DNA from: CAZPXZ01 sp965221505 | GTDB taxonomy: Bacteria > Pseudomonadota > Alphaproteobacteria > Rhodobacterales > CAZPXZ01 | Assembly: GCA_965221505.1 (NCBI GenBank) | Contig: CBDCSI010000001.1 | Span: forward strand, 620,001 to 684,000 | Direction: 5' to 3' | DNA: 64,000 nt | Shown here: piece by piece, positions 25,575-33,980 of the stretch | Layout of the letters: every line of letters begins with the position of its first letter | Numbering within the stretch: the stretch's first letter is position 1 | Made by a program: the position numbers and the translations under genes | The notes under the pieces: generated by a model | Databases searched by the model: none | What the model saw: only the letters and a program-made list of their open reading frames with translations | Told to the model about the DNA's origin: nothing

Positions 25575-26553
25575 GGGAACCGGCGCCGATGCGATGCGGC
25601 TGGCCGAGCGTCCCGACCCGGAGCCGGGGCCCGGAGAGATCGCGGTCGACGTCGCCTATGCCGGGGTCAACCGGCCGGATCTCATGCAGCGCGACGGACG
25701 GTATCCGCCGCCCCCCGGCGCGTCGGACCTTCTCGGGCTGGAAGCGAGCGGAATCGTGCGCTCCTGCGGCGCCGGCGTGGAGCGGTGGCGGGAAGGCGAC
25801 GCGGTGACCGCGCTGCTTCCCGGCGGCGGCTACGCCGAAATCGCCGTCACCCGAGCGGACCACGCCTTGCCGCTGCCGGACGGCATGGATCTCCGGGATG
25901 CGGCAGCGCTTCCCGAGACGTTCTTCACCGTCTGGACGAACGTGTTCGAGCGGGCCGGCCTCTCTGCCGGGGAGGACTTTCTGGTGCATGGCGGCGCAAG
26001 CGGCATCGGCACGACGGCGATTCAGCTCGCGCATGCCTTCGGCGCGCGCGTCTTCGCGACGGCCGGCGGGCCGGAGAAATGCGCGCGGTGCCGGGAGCTG
26101 GGCGCGTTTCGGGCCATCGACTACCGGAGCGAGGATTTCGTCGCGGTCGTCAAGGAAGAGACCGGCGGCCGGGGCGTGGACGTGATTCTCGACATGGTCG
26201 GCGGGGACTACATGGCGAGGAACGTGCGGGCCGCGGCGCGGGACGGGCGAATCGCCAGCATCGCATTCTTGCGCGGCTCCCGAATCGAACTGGACTTCGC
26301 GCCGGCGCTGCTCAAGCGACTGACTTGGCGCGGGTCCACGCTGCGTGCGAGACCGGACGCCGACAAGGCTGCCATCGCTGCGGCGCTGGAGGCGCAGGTC
26401 TGGCCGAAGATGGCCGCGGGAGACGTGCGGCCGGTCGTCGACAGCGTGTATCCTCTGGCGGAGGTGCGCGAGGCGCATGCGAGGATGGAACGGTCCGATC
26501 ACGTCGGAAAGATCCTGCTCGAGGTCGCCGGCGGGCGGAGCGGGGCGCGCTAG
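25555..26553 (+). CDS. NAD(P)H-quinone oxidoreductase, zeta-crystallin/PIG3 type
   Basis: The 332-residue zinc-free medium-chain reductase shows YAGVNRPDLMQRDGRYPPPPG, the signature of the PIG3/TP53I3-like quinone reductases. FLVHGGASGIGTTAIQLAHAFGA binds NADPH, and VYPLAEVREAHARMERSDHVGKILLEV ends the protein. It should reduce quinones or other reactive carbonyls by one or two electrons. GGAGAG lies 7 bases before the ATG. It overlaps the 3' end of rlmN by 20 bases and is followed 42 bases later by the TrcR gene. Confidence 0.92.
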   Translation: MQCIVLEGTGADAMRLAERPDPEPGPGEIAVDVAYAGVNRPDLMQRDGRYPPPPGASDLLGLEASGIVRSCGAGVERWREGDAVTALLPGGGYAEIAVTRADHALPLPDGMDLRDAAALPETFFTVWTNVFERAGLSAGEDFLVHGGASGIGTTAIQLAHAFGARVFATAGGPEKCARCRELGAFRAIDYRSEDFVAVVKEETGGRGVDVILDMVGGDYMARNVRAAARDGRIASIAFLRGSRIELDFAPALLKRLTWRGSTLRARPDADKAAIAAALEAQVWPKMAAGDVRPVVDSVYPLAEVREAHARMERSDHVGKILLEVAGGRSGAR

Positions 26554-26595
26554 CGTCCGGCAAACGGAACGAAGAACGGAACAAAGGAGGCGACG

Positions 26596-27396
26596 GTGGA
26601 ACAGGGTGCGGAGTCGGGTTTGCCGCTGATGCCCAAGGCGACGGCGGTATGGCTGATCGACAACACGACGCTTACGTTCCGGCAGATTGCGGACTTTACC
26701 GGTCTGCATTTGCTGGAGGTCAACGGCATCGCGGACGGTGAGGTGGGCGTCGGGATCAAGGGGCTCGATCCCGTCAGCGCCCATCAGTTGACCCGGGAAG
26801 AGATCGCGCGCTGCGAAAAGGACGAGGAAGCCTCCCTGCAGCTGGTACGCCGGTCGGTGCCGCAACCGACCCGGACGAAGGGGCGCAAGGGGCGGTTCAC
26901 CCCGGTCGCCATTCGACAGAACCGGCCTTCGGCGATCGCCTGGCTCTTGCGCTATCACCCGGAGCTCAGCCACAACCAGATCGGCAAGCTGGTCGGCACC
27001 ACCAAGACGACCATCGAAGCGGTTCGCAACCGGACTCACTGGAGCATTCGCACCTTGCGCCCGGCGGACCCCGTGGCCCTGGGCCTCTGTCGGCAGGTCG
27101 ATCTCGACGAGATGGTCGAGAAGGCGAGCCGCCGCAAGGCGCGGTCTCCGCAACATCAGGCGCTGACGGTCGAAGAGCGCCGGAGTCTCCTCTCCAGCGA
27201 CGAATCCCTGGCGCCGTTCAAGGAACCGGTGCGTCCCGTCAAGAGCTTCGAGGGGCTGGAAAATTTTTCGTTGACCCAGCCTGCGCCCGAGGAGAGCGCG
27301 ACTCCTTCCCCGGCGGCGCCGGACGATCCGGAGAAGTTCTTCCGGATCCCGGAGGGGGACGGACCCGCCGAGGACAAGCCGGCCGAGGGAACCTGA
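26596..27396 (+). CDS. trcR: Cell-cycle transcriptional regulator TrcR (DUF1013)
   Basis: The 266-residue protein matches the alphaproteobacterial DUF1013 family: LPLMPKATAVWLIDNTTLTF, QIADFTGLHLLEVNGIADGEV, and a second helix-turn-helix-like block LSHNQIGKLVGTTKTTIEAVRNRTHW. In Caulobacter this family member is a CtrA-associated cell-cycle regulator. The C-terminal 70 residues are Pro/Glu-rich and disordered. The GTG start at 26596 has an AAGGAGG 5 bases upstream. The family's restriction to alphaproteobacteria is one of the better taxonomic clues in the window. Confidence 0.93.
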   Translation: MEQGAESGLPLMPKATAVWLIDNTTLTFRQIADFTGLHLLEVNGIADGEVGVGIKGLDPVSAHQLTREEIARCEKDEEASLQLVRRSVPQPTRTKGRKGRFTPVAIRQNRPSAIAWLLRYHPELSHNQIGKLVGTTKTTIEAVRNRTHWSIRTLRPADPVALGLCRQVDLDEMVEKASRRKARSPQHQALTVEERRSLLSSDESLAPFKEPVRPVKSFEGLENFSLTQPAPEESATPSPAAPDDPEKFFRIPEGDGPAEDKPAEGT

Positions 27397-28473
27397 ACCG
27401 CGCTCCGAAGTCGCCGACGGACCCGGCGGTCCCAGCCGGTTTCTTCGCGCTGTCGCGCCTCGGGTCCGTCTCCGGAATCGACGAGGTCGTCTCGGTCGCG
27501 ACCGTCGCGAATCGCCTGCGGCCGGCATAGCGCCGAAGCGCCCGCGGCGCCGGGCGATCACAGCCTCGCGTCGTTCGTACCCTCCTCCCGATTTGGATCG
27601 CGGGGGTCGCTGGACTGTTCGAGGCCGTGTCTTCCCGATCGGGGGGGGTGACGTATCCCGGCGACAGGTCGAGACGCGCTCCGGCAGCGCGTTCCCGGAA
27701 CGGACTGCGTGCGCGGAGATTCGTCGCGAGATCCCGTGCGGGAATGCCGGAGCGGTCGCACGGAGCGGAACTGCCGCCGGTTCGGTGCCGAACGCCGAAC
27801 TCGTCGCGGTCGGCGCGACGATCTCGGTCGATTCGGTCGCCGCCGCCGCGGTGGGCCGACCGTCTCGTTCCGGCGAAGGCGGCGTCCCGACGCGTCAGCC
27901 CCGTGCGGGACCTTCTGGCATGCGCCCAGTTCGCTGCCCTCCGAACGGTCCGCGGCACCGCGCAGTCGCCGGCCTGTCGATCCCCGGGAATCGTCTCGAT
28001 TCGGACGGCCCCCCAATTCTTCGCAGTAGACGGGCAACCCGGCGTCCGCGTTCCGAATCGGCGGTAGGACGGGATGCGCTCAAGGGCCGTGCATCCGGGG
28101 AACTCGCTACGAGACGCGATTCGCGTTTGCCGGGCGCCCGGTCTCGTCGGCCGCACCAAACCTGTTCGATCGCTCGAGCGAACGCTCGACTCCCGTGCCG
28201 GATTCGCGCAGGCGCCGTTCGCTCGCGCCTGGCGTCCCGGAATCCTGCGGCCCGCGACGTCGCTGCGAGCGGCCTCCGTAGTGGACGACGGTCTCGAGGT
28301 CGGCCCCAGCGGCGCCGCCCAGAATGCGGTCGCGAGACGGTGCGGCGAGGCCGGATTCGGCGACCCGTGCGGCGACCGGGTTCGGGCGCCGTCTCCCTCC
28401 GGCGCCCGGCAACCCGTTTCGTTCCGCAGTATCATCCGTCTCCGACGAGCGATCGATCCCGGCAGGTTCAGCG
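27397..28473. other. 1.08-kb region without a supported gene
   Basis: Several frames are open on both strands because of base composition, but they are Arg/Pro/Gly-rich, lack a ribosome-binding site and match nothing I know. The composition differs from the coding DNA on both sides. It may be a relic of deleted genes at the border of the accessory patch that follows. Confidence 0.45.
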
Positions 28474-29079
28474 ATGTCCCCATCCTTGTCCGTAGGCGAG
28501 GCGGCATTCGTCACGGGCGTGCCGCGCGCGCAGGTGCAACGAATCATCGAGTTGGGCCTGTTGTACGGCGCCGCCGGCCGAGCCGGCTTCCGCACCGGCC
28601 AGTCCCAGGCGCTGGTGGGTCTGAAGCTGGCCCACGAGACGTCCGACCGCCTGACCGTCGACCAGCGTCGTCGCCTGGTTATCTACCTGCTGGACCATCC
28701 CGAGGCAGAGACGGCCCGGGACCGACACGTATCCGTGGACGTGCGAGCGATGGCGAGCGAGGTGCAAGCGGGCATTGACCGGCTCGAGAGCGTCCGCAAG
28801 GTCGCCAGGTGCCAAAAGGCGGTACTGGCCGGAGCGCCGTGTTTCAGGGGAACCCGCATCCCGGTGCAAGACGTTTCCGAAATGCTCGCCAACGGCGATA
28901 CCGCGGATGCGATACAGGAAGCGTTTCCGCAGCTCACGAAGGATCTCGTCGAACTCGCCGACACCTATTTCCAGGCCTATCCGGCGCGCCGGCGCCGGCG
29001 ATGGAAGCCGTTCCGGCGCACCCTCGAGCCGACGGATACGCGCGAGACGACGCTTCACGAACTGATTGTTTCGCGTTGA
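28474..29079 (+). CDS. DUF433 antitoxin
   Basis: The 201-residue protein has an N-terminal MerR-like helix-turn-helix (LSVGEAAFVTGVPRAQVQRII). Its C-terminal DUF433 domain reads AVLAGAPCFRGTRIPVQDVSEMLANGD, then a Gln/Leu-rich helix and LVELADTYFQAYP. DUF433 proteins are paired with DUF5615 PIN-like toxins. Here the antitoxin stop overlaps the toxin start by four bases, so the two are made together. The N-terminal domain probably represses the operon's promoter. The ATG at 28474 was chosen because the family-like sequence begins there. Confidence 0.88.
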   Translation: MSPSLSVGEAAFVTGVPRAQVQRIIELGLLYGAAGRAGFRTGQSQALVGLKLAHETSDRLTVDQRRRLVIYLLDHPEAETARDRHVSVDVRAMASEVQAGIDRLESVRKVARCQKAVLAGAPCFRGTRIPVQDVSEMLANGDTADAIQEAFPQLTKDLVELADTYFQAYPARRRRRWKPFRRTLEPTDTRETTLHELIVSR

Positions 29080-29465
29080 AGTTCCTCGTCGACGAATGTC
29101 TGAGCCAGAGACTGGCGATCGTCGCTCACGAGCGGGGATTTCCGGATTCGACGCATGTGAGCTGGCTCGGACTCGGTCCCCGGGACGACTGGTCCCTGTT
29201 TCGGTTCGCGGTCGAAGACGGCTTCGCGCTCGTGACGCACAACTCTGCGAGCTTCGTGAGCGTCGTCGAGCGCGAGCGATTTCATTTCGGCCTCGTTTGC
29301 GTGGAAGTCGCCCACGGTCGCATGTCCCTCGCGGTTCAGGAGGAACTGTTCCACCATGCCCTGACCGTCATAGGCAGAGACAATCTGGCGGGTCAGGTGC
29401 TGGAGATCGCCCTCGCCGACGACGGCGTCGTTCGCGTAGACCGGTTCGCTGCAGTTGCCGCGTAG
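29076..29465 (+). CDS. DUF5615 PIN-like toxin
   Basis: The 129-residue protein begins LKFLVDECLSQRLA, the start of the DUF5615/Mut7-C-like PIN fold with its first acidic residue. ALVTHNSASFVSV follows, where the usual TxDxDF motif has Asn-Ser in place of the aspartates, a variant also seen in close relatives. The family is presumed to be an RNase. Translation starts at TTG (29076), overlapping the antitoxin stop. The changed acidic residues raise the possibility of altered or weak activity. Confidence 0.85.
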   Translation: MKFLVDECLSQRLAIVAHERGFPDSTHVSWLGLGPRDDWSLFRFAVEDGFALVTHNSASFVSVVERERFHFGLVCVEVAHGRMSLAVQEELFHHALTVIGRDNLAGQVLEIALADDGVVRVDRFAAVAA

Positions 29466-29950
29466 GAGGCGAACGCGTCGACCGGCCGTTCGCCTCTTGT
29501 CGGCGATCAACCTTCGACCTTGCGGTGCGTCCGTTCGAACCTGACACGGGGCATTCGAGACGACGGGGGCGGACGCGGGAAGGGGCTCTCCTCGGAAATG
29601 CGTCCCGGTCGTGCGGGTGTCGCGGCCGTCCGCGACTGGTAGCCTCGCGGCCTGCCGACGCGCGGTGGCGGCAAGCCGCTTGCATGGTGGCGAACGCCCT
29701 TTCCGGTCGGTCTGTCGCGGAATGGGTCAAGAGCTCTCGCGCGTTTCCGAAGGTGTCGTTGCTCCTGAGACCGACGGTAGACCGCATGCGCGGCGATGCC
29801 TCGGCGATTTCGACGAACGCTCGCGTCGGCGGAACTTGAACGCCGGCTCCCGAAGCGGATTCGTCGCAAGCGCGGCTCCCGTCCCGCCGGATCCTCGACG
29901 CGCGAAGTCTCCGCGGCGAACGGTGACGACGAGATAGGGGTCGGCTTCTG
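29466..29950. other. 485-bp gap upstream of hipA
   Basis: HipA kinases usually have a small HTH antitoxin gene (hipB) directly upstream. None is recognisable here on either strand. The open frames present are Arg-rich and unconvincing. The last 40 bases carry the hipA leader. Confidence 0.5.
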
Positions 29951-31237
29951 ATGCCTGAAGCGATCGTGGCCCTGGGGGAAGGCAAGCGAGTGGTCGGGCA
30001 ACTGCGATTCGAGACGGCCGGCCGTCGCCATCGATCGCAGTTCGAAAACGCCGCGGAGTGGCTGTCGGCGCCAGACCGATTCTCCCTTTCTCCGGGCCTT
30101 CCCCTTCGCGAAGGCAGCTTCTTCGGAAGCGGCCGCGAAGACACGCGTTCGGCACTTCCGGGGTGTTTTTCGGATGCCGCGCCAGACTCGTGGGGACGTG
30201 CGTTGACGGGCCGGACCCTGGGCGGCGGGCTCACCGAATTCGACTACCTGGTCCGATCCGACGACCGCACGCGGCAAGGCGCGTTGCGGTTCCTCTCGGT
30301 CGACATGGAGCCGCTGTCCGATCTGTCGCCGCCGATCCCGCGGCGGATCGATCTCGAACGTCTGCGACTCGTCGCGCAACGCTTCGAGCGCGATCCGGGC
30401 GGTGCGGCGCAGGAGGCGCGCGAGCTCGCCGGCATTGCGGGATCGCTCGGCGGCGCTCGCCCGAAGGCGAGCCTGGAGAGTGACGGAACGCTCTGGATCG
30501 CCAAGTTTACCTCCGCCCAGGACACCAAACCCGTCGAACGGGTCGAAGTCGCGACGTTGAAGCTCGCGGCTCTGTGCGGATTGCGCGCGGCGGAGGCGCG
30601 GCTCGAGCTACGCGAGAGCGACAGTCCGATCGCGCTCGTACGCAGGTTCGATCGCCGGGAGGGCACCCGAATCCCCTATATGTCCGCCCGGACCGCCCTT
30701 GACCTCGCCAATGGCGAAGTCGGCTTCTACACGGACGTCGCCGACGTCATCCGTCAGATCTCCAGCAGGCCCGTCGAAGATCTTCGGGAACTCTGGCGAA
30801 GAATCGCGTTCACGATCCTGGTATCCAACACGGACGACCATCTGAAGAATCACGGAATCGTCTATGCCGGCGGCGGGAGATGGCGATTGTCGCCGGCGTT
30901 CGACGTCAACCCCTCGCCGTCCCGCCACCGGGTGCTGGAGACCGGAATCATGCAGGGCGGCCCGTTCGACGCCTCGCTCGACCTCGCGATCGAGGCAAGC
31001 GAGTTCTTCTCGATCTCGCCGGCCGATGCCGCGCGTCAGGCGTTCGAAATGGCCAGGACGATCGCGAATCGCTGGCGAGAAGCGCTTCGTGGCGAGGGAT
31101 GCTCGGCAGCAGACCTGAATACGTACGCAGAGGCCTTCGAACACGAGGGGAGCGAACGGGCCCTGGCGATCGGAGGAGCCGCACGCACGACCGGTCGCGC
31201 GGGCAGCAGAGTCAAGCGGGAAGCCGCAACTCGGTGA
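29951..31237 (+). CDS. hipA: HipA-like serine/threonine kinase toxin
   Basis: The 428-residue protein has the N-terminal HipA subdomain (about 1-105) and the kinase fold. GGARPK at 168-172 forms the nucleotide loop, LWIAKF holds the ATP-binding lysine, SNTDDHLKNHG at 292-302 is the catalytic loop, and AFDVNPSP at 316-323 is the metal-binding segment. In E. coli HipA phosphorylates glutamyl-tRNA synthetase and induces persistence; other homologues hit other translation targets. All key residues look intact. The usual HipB partner gene is not adjacent, so regulation may be by a distant or diverged antitoxin. Confidence 0.88.
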   Translation: MPEAIVALGEGKRVVGQLRFETAGRRHRSQFENAAEWLSAPDRFSLSPGLPLREGSFFGSGREDTRSALPGCFSDAAPDSWGRALTGRTLGGGLTEFDYLVRSDDRTRQGALRFLSVDMEPLSDLSPPIPRRIDLERLRLVAQRFERDPGGAAQEARELAGIAGSLGGARPKASLESDGTLWIAKFTSAQDTKPVERVEVATLKLAALCGLRAAEARLELRESDSPIALVRRFDRREGTRIPYMSARTALDLANGEVGFYTDVADVIRQISSRPVEDLRELWRRIAFTILVSNTDDHLKNHGIVYAGGGRWRLSPAFDVNPSPSRHRVLETGIMQGGPFDASLDLAIEASEFFSISPADAARQAFEMARTIANRWREALRGEGCSAADLNTYAEAFEHEGSERALAIGGAARTTGRAGSRVKREAATR

Positions 31238-31577
31238 GGTTGACGATCGCTTGTCCTCCGAGGGAGTCGTTCGGGCTGCGAGGACCTTCCTGGCCCGCTT
31301 CAGAACGAGGCTCCGGCCGTCGAGTTCGCCGACTTCGTACCCGTTCTCCGTCGCCGGTTCGAATTTGGTTGCGACAACTCCAATACGAGGGATCCGACTT
31401 CGCAAGGCGTCTCTACCGACCGCCGTCCGCTTCCCGTTCTGTGCGCCGATCGCGCTGTCCTGACATCGCCGAGAGACGTCGCCTGCCGCCGCGCATCCGT
31501 CTCGCCGCCTTCGTTCCGTTCGATCCCGACGCCGGACGACGGTTGGCTTCCGAAGTCCGAGCCGTATCGAACCGCGC
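31238..31577. other. Gap between hipA and the HTH fragment
   Basis: About 340 bp. On the minus strand there is a short plausible peptide (around 31405-31250, reading NGYEVGELDGRSLVLKR) without a start or a known family. It may be decayed 3' sequence of the HTH gene, which lies upstream on the same strand. No gene is called. Confidence 0.4.
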
Positions 31578-31889
31578 TCACCGTCGTCCGTATCGGGGCG
31601 CGAACCACCCCGGTTCTCCGACCTCCCGAAACCGTTTCAGCGCGCGCCGCACGGTCGAGGGAGTTACCCCGAACGCACGCACGAGATCGCCGGTGTCGTA
31701 TTCGAGCGCCGCGAACTGCGCGATCCGAAGGAGCTGAGCGCCACGGTTCGAGAGTTTGTGCGAGTCGAACCCCTGAAGGTGGGCGTAGTACACCCTTCGG
31801 TCCCCTTCGTCCACGAAGCTGATTCCCGTGTCGCCGATCGGGACCGAATTCGGCGGCGACATCGGCAACGTCATCTGAAACGGTTCCAT
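31578..31889 (-). CDS. Helix-turn-helix protein, probable truncated transposase N-terminus
   Basis: The 103-residue product has a beta-rich front (PIGDTGISFVDEGDRRVYY) and a C-terminal HTH (DLVRAFGVTPSTVRRALKRFRE), then ends at FAPRYGRR. The front-HTH-arginine-rich order resembles the first part of a family of transposase-like proteins that normally continue for 200 or more residues. Here a stop follows at once, so it is probably a fragment. GGAGG lies 5 bases before the ATG at 31889. It could instead be a small regulator; I favour a remnant because no matching frame continues cleanly downstream. Confidence 0.5.
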   Translation of the reverse strand: MEPFQMTLPMSPPNSVPIGDTGISFVDEGDRRVYYAHLQGFDSHKLSNRGAQLLRIAQFAALEYDTGDLVRAFGVTPSTVRRALKRFREVGEPGWFAPRYGRR

Positions 31890-31997
31890 CTTGTCCTCCG
31901 AACATGAATCGGCGGCGCCGAATTCCGCCTCCTCCTCCGGGTCGGGCCGCGACCCGCCTGTCAACGAGGGAACGCGATCGAAACGAGGTCCCGAAAG

Positions 31998-33899
31998 TCA
32001 GCCGGAAGCGGGATAGCCGAGCGGCTTCAGGGCTGCCGACATCTCGTCGAGGATTTCGGGATCGTCGATCGTCGCCGGCAGCTTCCAGGGCTCGCCGTTG
32101 GCGATCTTCGAAACCGTGCCCCGAAGGATCTTGCCCGAACGGGTTTTCGGGAGACGGTCCACGACCGCGACCAGCGAGAAGGCGGCGACCGGACCGATGA
32201 CTTTCCGGACCGTCTGTACGCATTCCTTGCGAATCTCCTCATGCGGCCGGTCGCAGCCGTCGCTGACGCAGACGAGGCCGAGGGGCAACTGGCCCTTGAG
32301 CGTGTCGTTGACGCCGATGACGGCGCATTCGGCGACGTCCGGATGCGTCGCCAGCGCTTCCTCGATGGCGCCGGTGGAGAGCCGGTGCCCGGCGACGTTG
32401 ATCACGTCGTCGGTGCGCGACATGATGAAGAGGTAGCCGTCCTCGTCCCGGTAGCCGGCGTCGCCGGTCTCGTAGTAGCCCGGAAACGCCTCCAGGTAGG
32501 ACGAACGGTACCGGTCGTCGGCGTTCCAGAGCGTCGGCAGGCATCCGGGGGGCAGCGGCAGGCGAATGGCGATGCTGCCGAGCTGCCCGTCCGGCAGGGG
32601 CTCGCCGGTTTCCGCGTCGAGGATCTCGACCGAATAGCCCGGCATCTGTACCGCCGGCGAGCCGGGCTTGATCGGCAAGAGCTCGGTTCCCACCGGATTG
32701 GCTGCGATCGCCCAGCCGGTCTCGGTCTGCCACCAGTGGTCGATCACCGGCACGCGAAGCTGGTCCGACGCCCACTGGATGGTGTCGGGGTCGGCGCGCT
32801 CGCCGGCCAGGAACAGGGTCCGGAGGCACGAGAGGTCGTGCCGTTTCAGAAACTCCCCCTTCGGGTCGGCCCGCCGGATCGCCCGAAAGGCGGTCGGCGC
32901 GGTGAACAGCGCCCGGACGTCGTGCTCGGAGATGATCCGCCAGAAGACCCCGGCGTCGGGCGTGCCGACCGGCTTGCCCTCGAAGAGTATCGTCGTGGCG
33001 CCGTGGAGGAGGGGCGCGTAGACGATATAGCTGTGGCCGACGACCCAGCCCACGTCGGACGCCGCCCACCAGGCCTCGCCCGGCTCGATGCCGTACAAGG
33101 ACCGCATGGTCCAGGAGAGCGCCACGGCGTGGCCGCCGGCGCTGCGGAGCACGCCCTTCGGCTGTCCGGTGGTGCCGGAGGTGTAGAGAATGTAGAGCGG
33201 ATCCGAACCGCCGGTGTCGACGCATGCCGCGGGCTCGACGCCTTCCTGCGCTTCGAACCAGTCGAGATCGCGACCGGGCGTCAGGTCGCCCCGTCGTTCC
33301 TCGCGCTGCCTGATCAGGCAGAAGTCGGGCTTGTGGGCGGCCAGCTCGATGGCTTCGTCGAGAAGCGGCTTGTACGGAACGATCCGGTTCGGCTCGATGC
33401 CGCAGGAGGCCGCGATCACCGCCCTGGGACGGGCGTCGTCGATGCGAACCGCGAGTTCGTTCGCGGCGAATCCTCCGAACACCACGGAGTGCACGGCGCC
33501 GAGCCGCGCGCAAGCGAGCATGGCGACGGCGGCTTCGGGGATCATCGGCATGTAGACGAGGACGCGGTCGCCCTTCTCGATACCCCTCGCGGCGAGCGTG
33601 CCGGCGAGGCGCGCCACCCGGTCCAGGAGTTCGTCGTAGCGGATGACCTGCTTCTTGCCGGTGACCGGACTGTCGTAGACGATCGCGGGTTGGGCGCCGC
33701 GGCCGGCCTGAACGTGCCGGTCGACGGCGTTGTGGCAGGTGTTGAACACGCCGTCGCTGAACCACTGGTAGAAGGGCGGGTTCGAGTCGTCCAGCGCCCG
33801 GGTAGGGGCGCGGGTCCAGTCGATCGCTTCCGCGGCCCGAAGCCAGAAGCCTTCCGGATCCTGTTGCGCTTCCGCGTAGACGGAACGGTAGTCGGCCAT
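31998..33899 (-). CDS. prpE: Propionyl-CoA synthetase
   Basis: The 633-residue acyl-AMP-forming ligase converts propionate, ATP and CoA to propionyl-CoA. It is closest to PrpE by its length and by PFYQWFSDGVFNTCHNAVDRHV, VVFGGFAANELAVRIDDARP and YILYTSGTTGQPKGVLR. It also has WWQTETGWAIAANP and the C-terminal TRSGKILRGT with the catalytic lysine that is acetylated in this family. A sirtuin deacylase (37558), the known reactivator of such enzymes, is encoded 3.7 kb away. GGGAGGG lies 5 bases before the ATG. It is divergent from the next ligase gene, with an 81-bp shared regulatory region containing TATAAA. Confidence 0.94.
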   Translation of the reverse strand: MADYRSVYAEAQQDPEGFWLRAAEAIDWTRAPTRALDDSNPPFYQWFSDGVFNTCHNAVDRHVQAGRGAQPAIVYDSPVTGKKQVIRYDELLDRVARLAGTLAARGIEKGDRVLVYMPMIPEAAVAMLACARLGAVHSVVFGGFAANELAVRIDDARPRAVIAASCGIEPNRIVPYKPLLDEAIELAAHKPDFCLIRQREERRGDLTPGRDLDWFEAQEGVEPAACVDTGGSDPLYILYTSGTTGQPKGVLRSAGGHAVALSWTMRSLYGIEPGEAWWAASDVGWVVGHSYIVYAPLLHGATTILFEGKPVGTPDAGVFWRIISEHDVRALFTAPTAFRAIRRADPKGEFLKRHDLSCLRTLFLAGERADPDTIQWASDQLRVPVIDHWWQTETGWAIAANPVGTELLPIKPGSPAVQMPGYSVEILDAETGEPLPDGQLGSIAIRLPLPPGCLPTLWNADDRYRSSYLEAFPGYYETGDAGYRDEDGYLFIMSRTDDVINVAGHRLSTGAIEEALATHPDVAECAVIGVNDTLKGQLPLGLVCVSDGCDRPHEEIRKECVQTVRKVIGPVAAFSLVAVVDRLPKTRSGKILRGTVSKIANGEPWKLPATIDDPEILDEMSAALKPLGYPASG

Positions 33900-33980
33900 T
33901 CGATCCCTCCCCTGGCTCGCAGTGCCGTGTCCGCTGCAGTATAAACGTTGCGGTGCCGAAATGGCTCGGGAGGATCGGAA

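Noticed and set aside
27593..28495. 300-codon plus-strand frame and the competing minus-strand frame
   Set aside because: No ribosome-binding site, Arg/Pro-rich composition, no recognisable family, and its end runs into the DUF433 gene in another frame.
29507..29940. Possible hipB antitoxin upstream of hipA
   Set aside because: None of the six frames shows a helix-turn-helix pattern or a suitable start close to hipA.
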